A DNA stretch of 13,043 bases from the NCBI GenBank assembly GCA_029259835.1, contig JAJDEL010000601.1, positions 1 to 13,043 of the forward strand, in the 5' to 3' direction. Position numbers and translations under genes: made by a program. Shown here in pieces: positions 1 to 7,792 of the stretch; within the stretch, counting starts at the first letter, position 1, and every line of letters starts with the position of its first letter. Origin of the DNA: Planctomicrobium sp. GTDB taxonomy: Bacteria > Planctomycetota > Planctomycetia > Planctomycetales > Planctomycetaceae. The notes beneath the pieces were generated by a model. It was not told the origin of the DNA and searched no databases. It worked only from the letters and a program-made list of their open reading frames with translations.

Positions 1-1
1 C

Positions 2-328
2 TATGCCAGAGACAAGCGCCGGGCGAACGTTCTGATGAAAGAATGCCTGCTATGGTTTGCAACCGAGAATCACATGGAGATCGATGATCAGACTGCAGCA
101 CAGATTGTCGAAGATCAAAAGACGCGGCGAGCTGTAGCCTACATCACATATGGCCACTGGTTAATTCTCCGACTTGCTGGTGAAACAGATGGCCCAGCGA
201 TTCTTGCACTCTGGCGAATCATAGCATGGAATCCTCTCGGCGGTCAGCGACGTGGTTTCACGCTGCAGTTGAATGATTTCAAAATTGCAGAGAAGGTTCT
301 TCTCCAGGCGGTTCAACATGTGAAATGA
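2..328 (+). CDS. Hypothetical protein, 3' end only (5' end outside window)
   Basis: The reading frame is open from base 2 to the TGA at 326-328. It has no stop upstream of the first in-frame ATG at 35, so the gene probably begins before the window and about 108 residues are visible. I do not recognise a family. The visible part is a mixed hydrophilic/hydrophobic soluble-looking sequence with an aromatic stretch (YGHWLILRL) and a Trp-containing hydrophobic run (ILALWRIIAWNP), then a helical-looking C-terminus (KIAEKVLLQAVQHVK). There is no signal peptide or clear membrane helix in what is visible. It is separated from the next gene by 226 bases and is probably a different transcription unit. 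A start at 35 giving a 97-residue protein is possible, but the open frame to the window edge argues against it. Confidence 0.5.
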   Translation, partial: YARDKRRANVLMKECLLWFATENHMEIDDQTAAQIVEDQKTRRAVAYITYGHWLILRLAGETDGPAILALWRIIAWNPLGGQRRGFTLQLNDFKIAEKVLLQAVQHVK

Positions 329-554
329 AATCGAAGCAGAGCCGTTTCCACCGACCGAATTCTGTCCCACCATTTTCATTCATGTAAATTTGTGTTCATT
401 TGCAGTTCTCTTTCTCTCCCTGCTTGAGCGTGTTGTCAGGTTGAACGGAATGATTCTCTCTTTAATTGAGTGCAATTTGCTTTCTTCTCGAATATGATGC
501 CCGCGTCTTTACGAGTTACCTTTGTATTCTCTTGAATGAGGGGATTGAGTCGTC

Positions 555-2294
555 ATGCGTATCTTCTTTTTTTCGTTGTTGGTGTGGGGAGGAGTGTGGG
601 AGATGACTCAGTCAGAAGTAAGTGGGCAGGAGGCAGTAGCGGCAACGCCGGGATATGATCGGTCAGGGAGAAATCCTTACCAGTCACGATCTGTCGTGAT
701 TGCCAAGAATGGAATCGTCGCGACTAGCCAGCCGCTTGCGGCTCAAGTCGGTCTCGATATTCTCAAGTCTGGCGGAAATGCAATTGACGCGGCGATTGCG
801 ACGAACGCAATGATGGGACTTGTCGAACCGATGAGTTGCGGCATCGGTGGCGATTTGTTCGTGATCTACTGGGACGCGAAAACCGAAAAGCTGTACGGTC
901 TTAATGCTTCCGGTCGAAGTCCTGCGGCGCTGAACATCGACGTGTTCAAAGAGAGAGAACTGACACAAATTCCAATTCAGGGACCACTCGCCTGGTCAGT
1001 TCCTGGTTGTGTGGATGGTTGGGATGTCCTGCGGAAGCGATTCGGCTCGCGTCCACTTGCAGAGTTGCTTGAGCCGTCGATTCGGTATGCGGAAGATGGA
1101 TTTCCTGTGAGTGAAATCATCGCCCGTTCCTGGCAGGGAGCGGTTGGGAATTTGAAGAAGTATCCAGACTCGGCGACGACTTACCTTGTCGATGGAAAAG
1201 CACCGGAAGCGGGAGAGGTGTTCCGTAATCCGAATCTCGCTCGAACGTATCGACTACTGGCTCAAGAAGGTTGCGATGCGTTTTATCAAGGTGCGATTGC
1301 GAAGTCGATTGTCCAGTTTAGCAAAGCTCAAGGAGGGTACTTCTCGACTGAAGATTTTTCCCAGCACACTTCTGAATGGGTCGAGCCAGTCTCCACAAAT
1401 TATCGAGGCTACGATGTCTGGGAACTTCCGCCGAACGGACAAGGGATTGCAGCACTGCAAATGCTCAACATCCTGGAAGCCTACGACTTGCAAAGCCTCG
1501 GCTATCAAAGTCCTGAGGCTTTGCACTTGTTCATTGAAGCAAAGAAACTTGCCTTTGCTGATCGCGCGAAGTTTTACGCCGACCCGAGTTTCTCAGACGT
1601 TCCGGTGAAGGAATTGATCTCAAAGGAATATGCGGATGTGCAGCGACGACGTATTAATCCAGACCGTGCGGCGACGGATGTGCCAGCCGGTGATCCGAAG
1701 TTGATTCACGGCGATACAATCTATTTGTCTGTCGTTGATAAAGAAGGAAACTGCTGCTCATTCATACAAAGCAATTACTACGGGTTTGGTTCGCAGATGG
1801 TCCCCGGCGACCTTGGTTTTGCACTTCAAAATCGAGGAGCGTTGTTCTCGCTCGATTCGGAACATGCGAACTCGTTGCAACCTCGTAAACGCCCGTTTCA
1901 TACGATTATCCCAGCAATGGTGACAAAAGACGGACAACCTTGGCTGACTTTCGGCGTCATGGGTGGCGACATGCAGCCGCAAGGGCACGTGCAGGTCTTG
2001 ATCAACATGATCGACTTCGGAATGAATGTTCAGGAAGCCGGAGACGCCGCCCGGATTCGCCATCTCGGCTCACAAACACCAACTGGAACTCCACTGGAGA
2101 AAAACGGAGGTCGTGTCGCCGCTGAGTCGCGAATTCCAGAGTCAACCTTGCATGCGCTGGAAAAGAAAGGTCACGTCACAACCCGTTCCCCCGGTGGCTT
2201 CGGCGGATATCAGGCAATCATGATCGATCGGAAACACAGCACTCTACACGGAGGAACCGATCCCAGAAAAGATGGTGCTGCAGTCGGGTATTAG
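555..2294 (+). CDS. Exported gamma-glutamyltranspeptidase-like Ntn hydrolase
   Basis: This 579-residue protein has the full-length gamma-glutamyltranspeptidase (GGT) fold, a precursor that cleaves itself before a catalytic Thr. The N-terminus (MR, then a hydrophobic run IFFFSLLVWGGVW) looks like a signal peptide, so it probably acts in the periplasm. Visible family features are the SGGNAIDAAIA segment (72-82), GIGGD (96-100), NASGR with R121 where E. coli Arg114 binds the substrate carboxylate, HGDT with nucleophile T388, and MGGDMQPQGH (469-478) carrying the oxyanion Gly-Gly. The pocket differs from classical GGT: the Gln430/Asp433 region of E. coli reads QNRGALFS (425-432), and the Ser-Ser pair reads H449-T450. 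That is typical of the GGT-like branch (YwrD/acylase type), so glutathione may not be its substrate. GAGGGG at 538-543 is a possible ribosome site, although 11 bases from the ATG. The gene converges with the sugar isomerase 45 bases downstream. Confidence 0.93.
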   Translation: MRIFFFSLLVWGGVWEMTQSEVSGQEAVAATPGYDRSGRNPYQSRSVVIAKNGIVATSQPLAAQVGLDILKSGGNAIDAAIATNAMMGLVEPMSCGIGGDLFVIYWDAKTEKLYGLNASGRSPAALNIDVFKERELTQIPIQGPLAWSVPGCVDGWDVLRKRFGSRPLAELLEPSIRYAEDGFPVSEIIARSWQGAVGNLKKYPDSATTYLVDGKAPEAGEVFRNPNLARTYRLLAQEGCDAFYQGAIAKSIVQFSKAQGGYFSTEDFSQHTSEWVEPVSTNYRGYDVWELPPNGQGIAALQMLNILEAYDLQSLGYQSPEALHLFIEAKKLAFADRAKFYADPSFSDVPVKELISKEYADVQRRRINPDRAATDVPAGDPKLIHGDTIYLSVVDKEGNCCSFIQSNYYGFGSQMVPGDLGFALQNRGALFSLDSEHANSLQPRKRPFHTIIPAMVTKDGQPWLTFGVMGGDMQPQGHVQVLINMIDFGMNVQEAGDAARIRHLGSQTPTGTPLEKNGGRVAAESRIPESTLHALEKKGHVTTRSPGGFGGYQAIMIDRKHSTLHGGTDPRKDGAAVGY

Positions 2295-2339
2295 GGTGAG
2301 CAACATTCGTGAATTCGCCCCAGTCGGGTTCTTTACGAC

Positions 2340-3221
2340 CTATTTGAGTTCCAGGGAATGGTCCATTCTCTGGTTGATCTGTTCAAGTCGTTCACGGTTG
2401 CCGCCTTTGACTTCTGCTGTCGCCCAGCCGGAGTAGTTGATCGCTTCGAGGGCATCGACAACGGCAGGGTAATCGGAGTCTCCATCACCGATTTCGACGT
2501 TGAAGCCTTTCCAGAGTCCTTCGTCCTGCTGGAGCTTGCGACTGTATTCTTTCACGTCGAGTTTTCCGATTCGTGAACCGAGGATTTTGACCCACTGCTC
2601 TGGGTATCCGAAGCGAACGACGTTCCCAATATCGAAATAGACACCAACAGCCGGACTCTTGATTTCATCAATAAACTGTGCCATCTCTAGAGGACTCAGC
2701 AGGAAGTTATTCCAGACATTCTCTACGAGCAACTTAATCCCTTGCTTCTCTGCGTACGGTGCATTCTCTTTGAGTCGATCCGACCATTCCTTGTAATTGT
2801 CGTCGTACGAAACCTCTTTACTCACGCGACCGGCGACGACCAGAACCGACGTTCCGCCGAGTGTTTTCGAGAGATCAATCGCAGTTTTGATATCAGGGCT
2901 ATTGCTGTTGATGATCCCGTGAATCGGCAAGCCGACCGTGTCTCTCGCCTTGAGTAGTTCCTTCACTTTGGCAGAGTCTTTGTCACGCGTTCGGATTTCA
3001 ACACCATCGAAACCAATCTCTTTGAGCATCTGAAACTTCTGCTGAATCGAAAGAGACTTGTCGGTCACCATGTGGTACTTCACCGCTTTCTTAAAACGGG
3101 GTTTCGAAGCTGGTGCTGCATTAGCAGTTGGTGAAAAAGAGGCCGCTGCGATTGCTGCCGCCGCTGCACTCACAGTTGCCTGCTTAACAAAATTTCGTCT
3201 TGTTTGTTGTTGACCGCTCAT
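2340..3221 (-). CDS. Tat-exported sugar phosphate isomerase/epimerase (AP endonuclease 2-type TIM barrel)
   Basis: The 293-residue product begins with a twin-arginine signal: TRRNFVKQ at 7-14, an Ala-rich hydrophobic region at 17-29, and a likely cleavage site after ANA (residue 35). It should therefore be folded before export. The rest is a xylose-isomerase-like TIM barrel: GFDGVEIR (70-77), LVENVW with candidate metal ligand E167, VYFDIGN with D197, KLDVKEYS (220-227), NVEIGDGD (241-248), and TAEV with E270. These families isomerise or epimerise sugars using a divalent metal, but substrate specificity cannot be read from the motifs. Planctomycetes carry many exported paralogues of this type. 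AGGT about nine bases before the ATG is only a weak ribosome site. Both flanking genes are separate units: a convergent GGT-like gene to the left and the terminator of the large exported protein to the right. Confidence 0.92.
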   Translation of the reverse strand: MSGQQQTRRNFVKQATVSAAAAAIAAASFSPTANAAPASKPRFKKAVKYHMVTDKSLSIQQKFQMLKEIGFDGVEIRTRDKDSAKVKELLKARDTVGLPIHGIINSNSPDIKTAIDLSKTLGGTSVLVVAGRVSKEVSYDDNYKEWSDRLKENAPYAEKQGIKLLVENVWNNFLLSPLEMAQFIDEIKSPAVGVYFDIGNVVRFGYPEQWVKILGSRIGKLDVKEYSRKLQQDEGLWKGFNVEIGDGDSDYPAVVDALEAINYSGWATAEVKGGNRERLEQINQRMDHSLELK

Positions 3222-3381
3222 ATGAATTACCTTTTATTGTCAAAGTATGGATGACGCACCAGATTGCAGTCTCATCAACATAGCGTGAAGACGACAGGAG
3301 TGCATCGGTCGCAGATCGATTTCTTTCGTAGAAGATGCCACTCAAAAGACGTTTGATGACGCGTGGGTTTCATCATACTCA

Positions 3382-3414
3382 AAAAGCCCGGCATTTTAGA
3401 AATGCCGGGCTTTT
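3382..3414 (-). terminator. Strong hairpin terminator of the 911-residue protein gene, possibly bidirectional
   Basis: Bases 3382-3396 (AAAAGCCCGGCATTT) are perfectly complementary to 3400-3414, giving a 15-pair stem with a TAG/CTA loop. The stem is GC-rich in the core and flanked by A and T runs on both sides, as in a factor-independent terminator. It lies about 30 bases past the stop codon of the large minus-strand gene ending at 3445. It also stands upstream of the sugar isomerase gene, insulating it from read-through. Confidence 0.88.
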
Positions 3415-3444
3415 GTTAAGTCGTCGTGATATGAATTTGGACGA

Positions 3445-3807
3445 TCACTTTTTCTTACTACGTGAGCGGCTGCTGCTCGAAGAGCGGCTGGATCGCGAGG
3501 ATGATGAAGAGCTTTTGCGCGATGAACTGGCACTGCTTTTTGGTGAACTCGACCGACTACTGCTGCTGCTTTTCGAAGGGGTCGAGGAACGCGATGATGA
3601 GGAAGGCGGGCGGCTCTTGGGAGACGAAGAGCGACTTGAAGGCGAACGGCTCGGAGCAGAACGACTTGACGAAGAAGAACGCGCCCGGTTGATCGCATCC
3701 TGCGCGGCCGATCGAGAGCTACTGCTGCGATTAACTGACTTGCTTGGTTGAGGGGATCGGCTTGGAGTCTGTTTTGCTTGCGCTGGTTGTTTCGTCGGAA
3801 TTCGCGA
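3445..3807 (-). repeat. Ser/Arg low-complexity coding tract
   Basis: This is the coding sequence for roughly the last 120 residues of the 911-residue protein, dominated by short Ser runs broken by Arg, Lys and Pro (SRS, SSR, SSSPKS units). Serine is written with all six codons (AGC, AGT, TCA, TCC, TCG, TCT) mixed together. The tract is therefore repetitive at the protein level but not a simple DNA microsatellite. Confidence 0.7.
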
Positions 3808-6180
3808 ACGCGACGTACTTGCCTTTGGAACGGGTGTGGTCGAACGATTGCTGCTGCTTCGTGTCGAACTGTCACCGGACCGGCTGTCTCGGCGCGCGGC
3901 GGATGCTTTTCGTGCTGCTTCAATTCGAGCACGCATGTCGGTTTGACGAGCACTCGTTGACGGAGAGGTCTTTGGAACAGTCCCGGTTGCCGATTGTTTT
4001 CGACTCGAAGATGCTCGACGAGCTGCCTCGATCCGTGAATTTAAATCAGCAGACGAAGACGACCGTGTTCCTCGATCGATTCTAGGAGAATTTGGTGTTT
4101 TCGTCGCTGGTTGAATCGAGGGTTTTACAGAAAGTTCGCTGCGTGGTGTTGTCGAACGGGGTGATATCCGGTTCGTTACGCCGACTCGCTTGCGCAGGTC
4201 GTCTTGCTCGGCTGCTGTAGACCGAGATGATTTGGAACCTGTCGCGTTCGTTGTTTTGCGTCGACTTTCCGCGAACCGGTCAGCTGCTTCGATACGCTTT
4301 TTTAAGTCTGAAGATGGCTTCGTTGTACGTGCCGTCTTTTCCGTAGATTTTCTTGCCGCTTCAATCTTGGACCGAACATCATTTCCAGATGCAGCCGCAG
4401 CATTGCGATTGGTGATCACTGGTTTATCCTTTGCGTCCGAAGGATCGCGACCATCTCGTCGTGTGACTGATTTTTCATCAGGACGTAATTTCCTGGTTGC
4501 TTCAATTCTCTCTCTCAGAGATTCGAGTTGAGACCGCGAGCCGGCATCTCGAGTTTGAGCAGTTTGATTCTCCGTCCTCTTTTTGATGTCACCAGAAGTT
4601 CGTTGGGCATTGTTGCGAGCGCCTGCGAGGTTATTCCTGTCTCTCGACTGGCTCTCCAATCGGTCTCGATGATCATCGAGTCTTCCACGAAGCACAGAGT
4701 TTTCTGGCAGTTTTAGTGATGCGACTCCTGCTCCGGTTTTTGGTTTGAGTTGCTCTTTCCCACTTCGAGTTTCTCTAAGACGATTTGCATCAACTTTTCC
4801 AAGACGACTTTCAGCGGGTTTATTTCGATCATCGGCAGACGGACCTCGGCGCCGTGTTTCGAATGCGATCCGCTGTGCCTTCAAATTTTGAACGGCTGAT
4901 TTGGAACGGCTAGAAAGTTGGTCACGATCGCGCTCCTGGATGTGCCGGAACGATTGGATTCCGTATTTGGACTTACTACTGGTTCGAGTCTTGGCGATCA
5001 TTTCAGTGAGCGGCTGACTGAGCGTCGCTTGCTGAGTGACGACGGAATTGCGTGATCCATTTCGGCGGGAACGATCATAAGCTTGTCGTTGCGTATGTGC
5101 CGGTCGGTGTGACTCATGGCGATCAAAATAGTGGTGCCAATCGACGAGACGATTGTAGGTCGTGCGTCGAGATGCAGTTTGATAATAAGAACGAATCGGA
5201 TCGTAGGCATGTCGATGACGTGAATGAGAGTTGTATCTCGTCAGATGGAAGATGCCGCGACTGCGATAGTGATGTGCGTAGTAATCGCCGAAATAATAGT
5301 GGCGAGTATGCGGTCGGACGAACAAGTGAACCAAAAGCGGACCAGCTGAGACAGCCACGCTTGGTCGATAGCGGTATCCGTGATATCGATGTCGGTGATG
5401 GCGATTGTGGAAATGGACCGGCGAGAACAACACACCTCGTCGATAAACGGGATAGTCCCAGTATCCAGAGCAGTGAACATAACCTCTCGGCGTCCATTGA
5501 TATCGCGAAGGAACCCACAAGTAATCATTGTATGGACGCGCCCAACAACCGGGCTGCCAGGAGTAGCGATTTGTTTGATAAACCCATGTTCCGGGAGTCC
5601 AAAAATACTCTGGTGACGGTGCTTCGATGTTTGGACCTTGTTCTAGACTTTCAGGCGGTTCAGGCAGGTACGTCAGTTCGTCTTGTTCAGCGGACGACCA
5701 AAAACCAGGAACCCATTGCCAGCCTCGGTCGACTTCACCCCAGTAACCTGGAACCCACTGTTGTCCTGGAGGAAGATCACGCCAAAGGCCACTAATCCAG
5801 ATGAAATCTTTGACGTCTTCATCAAAAGCCCAATACCCTGGAATCCACTCTACGTTTGCACCTTCAGGGAGGTCTTCCGGAGGAAGTTCGTCGATCAGTT
5901 CCGGGGGAGCGATTTCAATTATTGGCGTTGGTTTCGGGTCGGTCACATATTGTTCGGCGAATGCTTCGTGAACTGGACCGCGCGTTAAGACTTCCGCTTC
6001 AATATCGGACTGCATGACCGGCACTGGTATTTCGCTTTCCGCTTGATTCATCAATGCCCGATCAGGTAGCGGAGGTGAGGGCGGGACAACATCCTGTGCA
6101 GAGAGCAAGTGCGTTGAGATTGTGCACACCACAAATGAGCCGAACAGCCAAAACGTCTGACGCGAAAAAGAGATATTCAT
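3445..6180 (-). CDS. Large exported WxPG-repeat protein with basic RIEA-repeat half and Ser/Arg tail
   Basis: This 911-residue protein has no function I can assign. In order: a signal peptide (1-29, hydrophobic FWLFGSFVVCTI, probable end at LSAQ); an acidic, Pro-rich linker (31-108); WxPG-type repeats at 112, 128, 142, 156, 194, 208 and 222 (WIPGYW, WISGLW, WVPGYW, WVPGFW, WTPGTW, WQPGCW, WVPSRY), mostly 14-16 residues apart; a block at 251-360 with 19 His and 14 Tyr; then a basic, probably disordered half. That half contains a recurring motif close to L-R-x-R-I-E-A-A-R-K at 555, 602, 626, 713 and 749, with a decayed copy at 662. The last 101 residues include 56 Ser and 15 Arg, ending in KKK. 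The W-repeats resemble the YXWGXW/WXXGXW class of exported bacterial proteins. AGGAG at 6191-6195 supports the ATG at 6180. It appears to be a single-gene unit with its own terminator. Confidence 0.85.
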   Translation of the reverse strand: MNISFSRQTFWLFGSFVVCTISTHLLSAQDVVPPSPPLPDRALMNQAESEIPVPVMQSDIEAEVLTRGPVHEAFAEQYVTDPKPTPIIEIAPPELIDELPPEDLPEGANVEWIPGYWAFDEDVKDFIWISGLWRDLPPGQQWVPGYWGEVDRGWQWVPGFWSSAEQDELTYLPEPPESLEQGPNIEAPSPEYFWTPGTWVYQTNRYSWQPGCWARPYNDYLWVPSRYQWTPRGYVHCSGYWDYPVYRRGVLFSPVHFHNRHHRHRYHGYRYRPSVAVSAGPLLVHLFVRPHTRHYYFGDYYAHHYRSRGIFHLTRYNSHSRHRHAYDPIRSYYQTASRRTTYNRLVDWHHYFDRHESHRPAHTQRQAYDRSRRNGSRNSVVTQQATLSQPLTEMIAKTRTSSKSKYGIQSFRHIQERDRDQLSSRSKSAVQNLKAQRIAFETRRRGPSADDRNKPAESRLGKVDANRLRETRSGKEQLKPKTGAGVASLKLPENSVLRGRLDDHRDRLESQSRDRNNLAGARNNAQRTSGDIKKRTENQTAQTRDAGSRSQLESLRERIEATRKLRPDEKSVTRRDGRDPSDAKDKPVITNRNAAAASGNDVRSKIEAARKSTEKTARTTKPSSDLKKRIEAADRFAESRRKTTNATGSKSSRSTAAEQDDLRKRVGVTNRISPRSTTPRSELSVKPSIQPATKTPNSPRIDRGTRSSSSADLNSRIEAARRASSSRKQSATGTVPKTSPSTSARQTDMRARIEAARKASAARRDSRSGDSSTRSSSNRSTTPVPKASTSRSRIPTKQPAQAKQTPSRSPQPSKSVNRSSSSRSAAQDAINRARSSSSSRSAPSRSPSSRSSSPKSRPPSSSSRSSTPSKSSSSSRSSSPKSSASSSRKSSSSSSRSSRSSSSSRSRSKKK

Positions 6181-6190
6181 ATTTTAAATG

Positions 6191-6195
6191 CTCCT
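6191..6195 (-). promoter_or_regulatory. Ribosome binding site of the 911-residue protein gene
   Basis: The minus strand reads AGGAG here, ten bases before the ATG at 6180. It supports that start, which is also where the signal peptide begins. Confidence 0.55.
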
Positions 6196-6532
6196 GGCAT
6201 CATGTCGCAGGTCTTCTATCCATGACTTGAAAGCAAATCATGTCTTTTATCTTGGGTGCTGATCGTGGTTGACCATCCGCAGTTTGGATCCAATCCAGAC
6301 AACCCAGTTCAGTTTATGGTATCCCGCAGCAATCATACCGAAGACGAGACTTGTGAGAAGACATGAACTGAGGAGATTTGCAAAACTTGACACACTCAAG
6401 GGATACGACGAGACAATGCAGCGGCACGGCAAGAAAATTAACGATAGAGTCTCAATCCGAAGCGATGTCGAATCGATGACAGTTGGCGTCGAATTGACAA
6501 CATTTAGGACGTTTTTAACAAGGCCCCGGATA

Positions 6533-6555
6533 GCCGCACACTTAAAGTGTGCGGC
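6533..6555 (-). terminator. Hairpin after the polysaccharide operon
   Basis: Bases 6533-6543 (GCCGCACACTT) are the exact reverse complement of 6545-6555, giving about ten stem pairs around a three-base loop. It lies 43 bases past the stop of the last operon gene, where a terminator is expected. No T run follows directly on the minus strand, so it may act as a 3' end stabiliser or a factor-assisted terminator rather than a classical intrinsic one. Confidence 0.5.
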
Positions 6556-6598
6556 AATGCAATTGTGTCACTACGGAGCAGTTTTCTTGAAACTGGAT

Positions 6599-7792
6599 TC
6601 ACAGATTCGTATGCAAAGTCTTTGTCGACTCTGCAGCGGATGCACTTGAAGCAAAGTTCGGAACAGCGACTCCGCGTTCTGCTTGTCGGACAAGCTGAGC
6701 CATTTCCCATGCGGTGACGAAATGGAACCGAAAGTTCGGATTTTCCTGGCTCACACTTTCGAGATCTCGGTAGAACTGCTGCATCGGAGAACCAAGGAGT
6801 GTGTCGATGTTTTCATCTTTGCAACCGTGCGTGTGCAATTTCACGAACCGCCAATTCGGCTGACCTTCAACGATGACACCTGCGTCCAACCAGAGTTGTA
6901 GCCGATGTTTCGTCCCTGGGCGCCCGCCGTGAATGTCCGCGTTTTCAATGCGTGGGATGAGGCCGAATTTTCTCGATTGCCAATCGAGTGTCAGTGGTCC
7001 TTGAATCATCAGCAAGTGATCTGCCGGCGGTGTTTGACCAACACGCGCCTGGATTCCCTTGTCATGTGATTTCCGTAAACCAGGACGGTCTTGGGCGTAG
7101 TAGATACTGTTGATTGTACTCGTTTGAGTCGGACTCGGTGCAGAGGGTAGAGTGAAATCGGCGTAGCAGCCCGTCTCCATGAGGATCGTCAATTCCTGGT
7201 CAACGCCGCAATATGTTCCATCTGGTCGCGAATTGCACAACGCCCAGTTTCCATGGATAAATCCGTAGACAATCTCGCCTGTCTCGGGGTCTTTACGAAG
7301 GAGACCATGCCGGTGATAGAGTGTTTCTCGGAAACTCTCTAACTTTTCGCGAAGTTGCTCTGGAGTATCGTCATGATGATGAAGGTGAACGTCCACGTCC
7401 CCAAAGCCTGCTTCACACAGTGGGCGAATGCCATCGAGATATTCCGGGCGGTACTCGTCTTGTGGGAAGAAGAACGTGTATTGCGGAGGGCGACCGTTAA
7501 CATCCCGAAACTGCTCGAAGAGTTGTGGGTATTCGTTGCACCAGCGAGAAACACGATGCTGCGCCGTCTCACGTGAGGCATCGTAGCACTCAGGCTCCCA
7601 GTGATCGCAAATCGCGATGAAAACATCCATGACATCGTCAGGATGGATCGGAGGAGTTGGCTCTTTTGGGATCGCGTAGCTGCGAATCCAATACTGCATA
7701 TTGCGGGCGCGAATTAACAAAGTCAGCCCGATAACCGAGGCGACCAAAATGATTCCGAAGATGCCGAGTATTGCAGGAACGGAGAGCGTCAT
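6599..7792 (-). CDS. Membrane-anchored NodB-like (polysaccharide-deacetylase-like) protein
   Basis: The 397-residue protein has one N-terminal membrane helix (about 5-27, followed by RAR) and a soluble domain that probably faces the periplasm. The domain reads as a divergent NodB-like deformed barrel: CDHWEP (62-67) and FFFPQDEY (107-114) near the first strands; a dense metal-binding-type cluster HLHHHDD (136-142); [13 protein letters not shown] (180-192); a segment of the type [17 protein letters not shown] (201-217), like the late motif of deacetylases; and KLHTHG (318-323). Deacetylases of this fold remove N- or O-acetyl groups from glycans using a metal held by Asp and His. The canonical TFDDG and HxxxHP motifs are not present in standard form, so the enzyme activity is inferred. 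It is last in the glycosyltransferase operon. Its ATG overlaps the previous stop by four bases, with GGAAGG nine bases upstream. Confidence 0.75.
   Translation of the reverse strand: MTLSVPAILGIFGIILVASVIGLTLLIRARNMQYWIRSYAIPKEPTPPIHPDDVMDVFIAICDHWEPECYDASRETAQHRVSRWCNEYPQLFEQFRDVNGRPPQYTFFFPQDEYRPEYLDGIRPLCEAGFGDVDVHLHHHDDTPEQLREKLESFRETLYHRHGLLRKDPETGEIVYGFIHGNWALCNSRPDGTYCGVDQELTILMETGCYADFTLPSAPSPTQTSTINSIYYAQDRPGLRKSHDKGIQARVGQTPPADHLLMIQGPLTLDWQSRKFGLIPRIENADIHGGRPGTKHRLQLWLDAGVIVEGQPNWRFVKLHTHGCKDENIDTLLGSPMQQFYRDLESVSQENPNFRFHFVTAWEMAQLVRQAERGVAVPNFASSASAAESTKTLHTNL

Larger units (their letters stand above)
6181..6598. other. 418-base intergenic region without a convincing gene
   Basis: The stretch lies between the stop of the NodB-like gene and the start of the large exported protein gene, both on the minus strand. 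It must hold the promoter and leader of the latter, but I could not pick out a clear -35/-10 pair. It contains the hairpin at 6533-6555. A minus-strand frame of 61 codons (6247-6432) encodes a hydrophobic segment. A plus-strand frame (6269-6649) runs into the end of the NodB-like gene. Neither looks like a real gene. Confidence 0.6.

Noticed and set aside
2281..2329. Nine-base direct repeat CAGTCGGGT at 2281 and 2321 around the end of the GGT-like gene
   Set aside because: It is short, present only twice, and has no flanking mobile-element features, so chance is the simplest explanation.
3239..3244. Minus-strand TTGACA upstream of the sugar isomerase gene, looking like a -35 box
   Set aside because: It is only 17 bases from the ATG, so the matching -10 box would fall on the start codon.
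3335..3751. Plus-strand frame encoding a Leu/Glu/Arg-rich, coiled-coil-looking protein
   Set aside because: It is the complement of the Ser/Arg tract: Ser and Arg codons read backwards give Leu, Glu, Asp and Arg codons. It also begins before and runs through the terminator hairpin.
5052..5795. Long plus-strand open frame of 247 codons opposite the W-repeat region
   Set aside because: It lies wholly antisense to the well-supported large exported protein. Its product is rich in Asp, Ser and Arg with no recognisable family, as expected from the complement of His/Tyr/Arg codons.
6247..6432. Minus-strand frame of 61 codons with a hydrophobic segment, just upstream of the large exported protein gene
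   Set aside because: It has no ribosome site that I can see, no recognisable family, and a composition compatible with chance. It remains a weak possibility for a small membrane protein.
6269..6649. Plus-strand frame of 126 codons
   Set aside because: It reads through the operon hairpin and into the end of the NodB-like gene on the opposite strand, and shows no family features.
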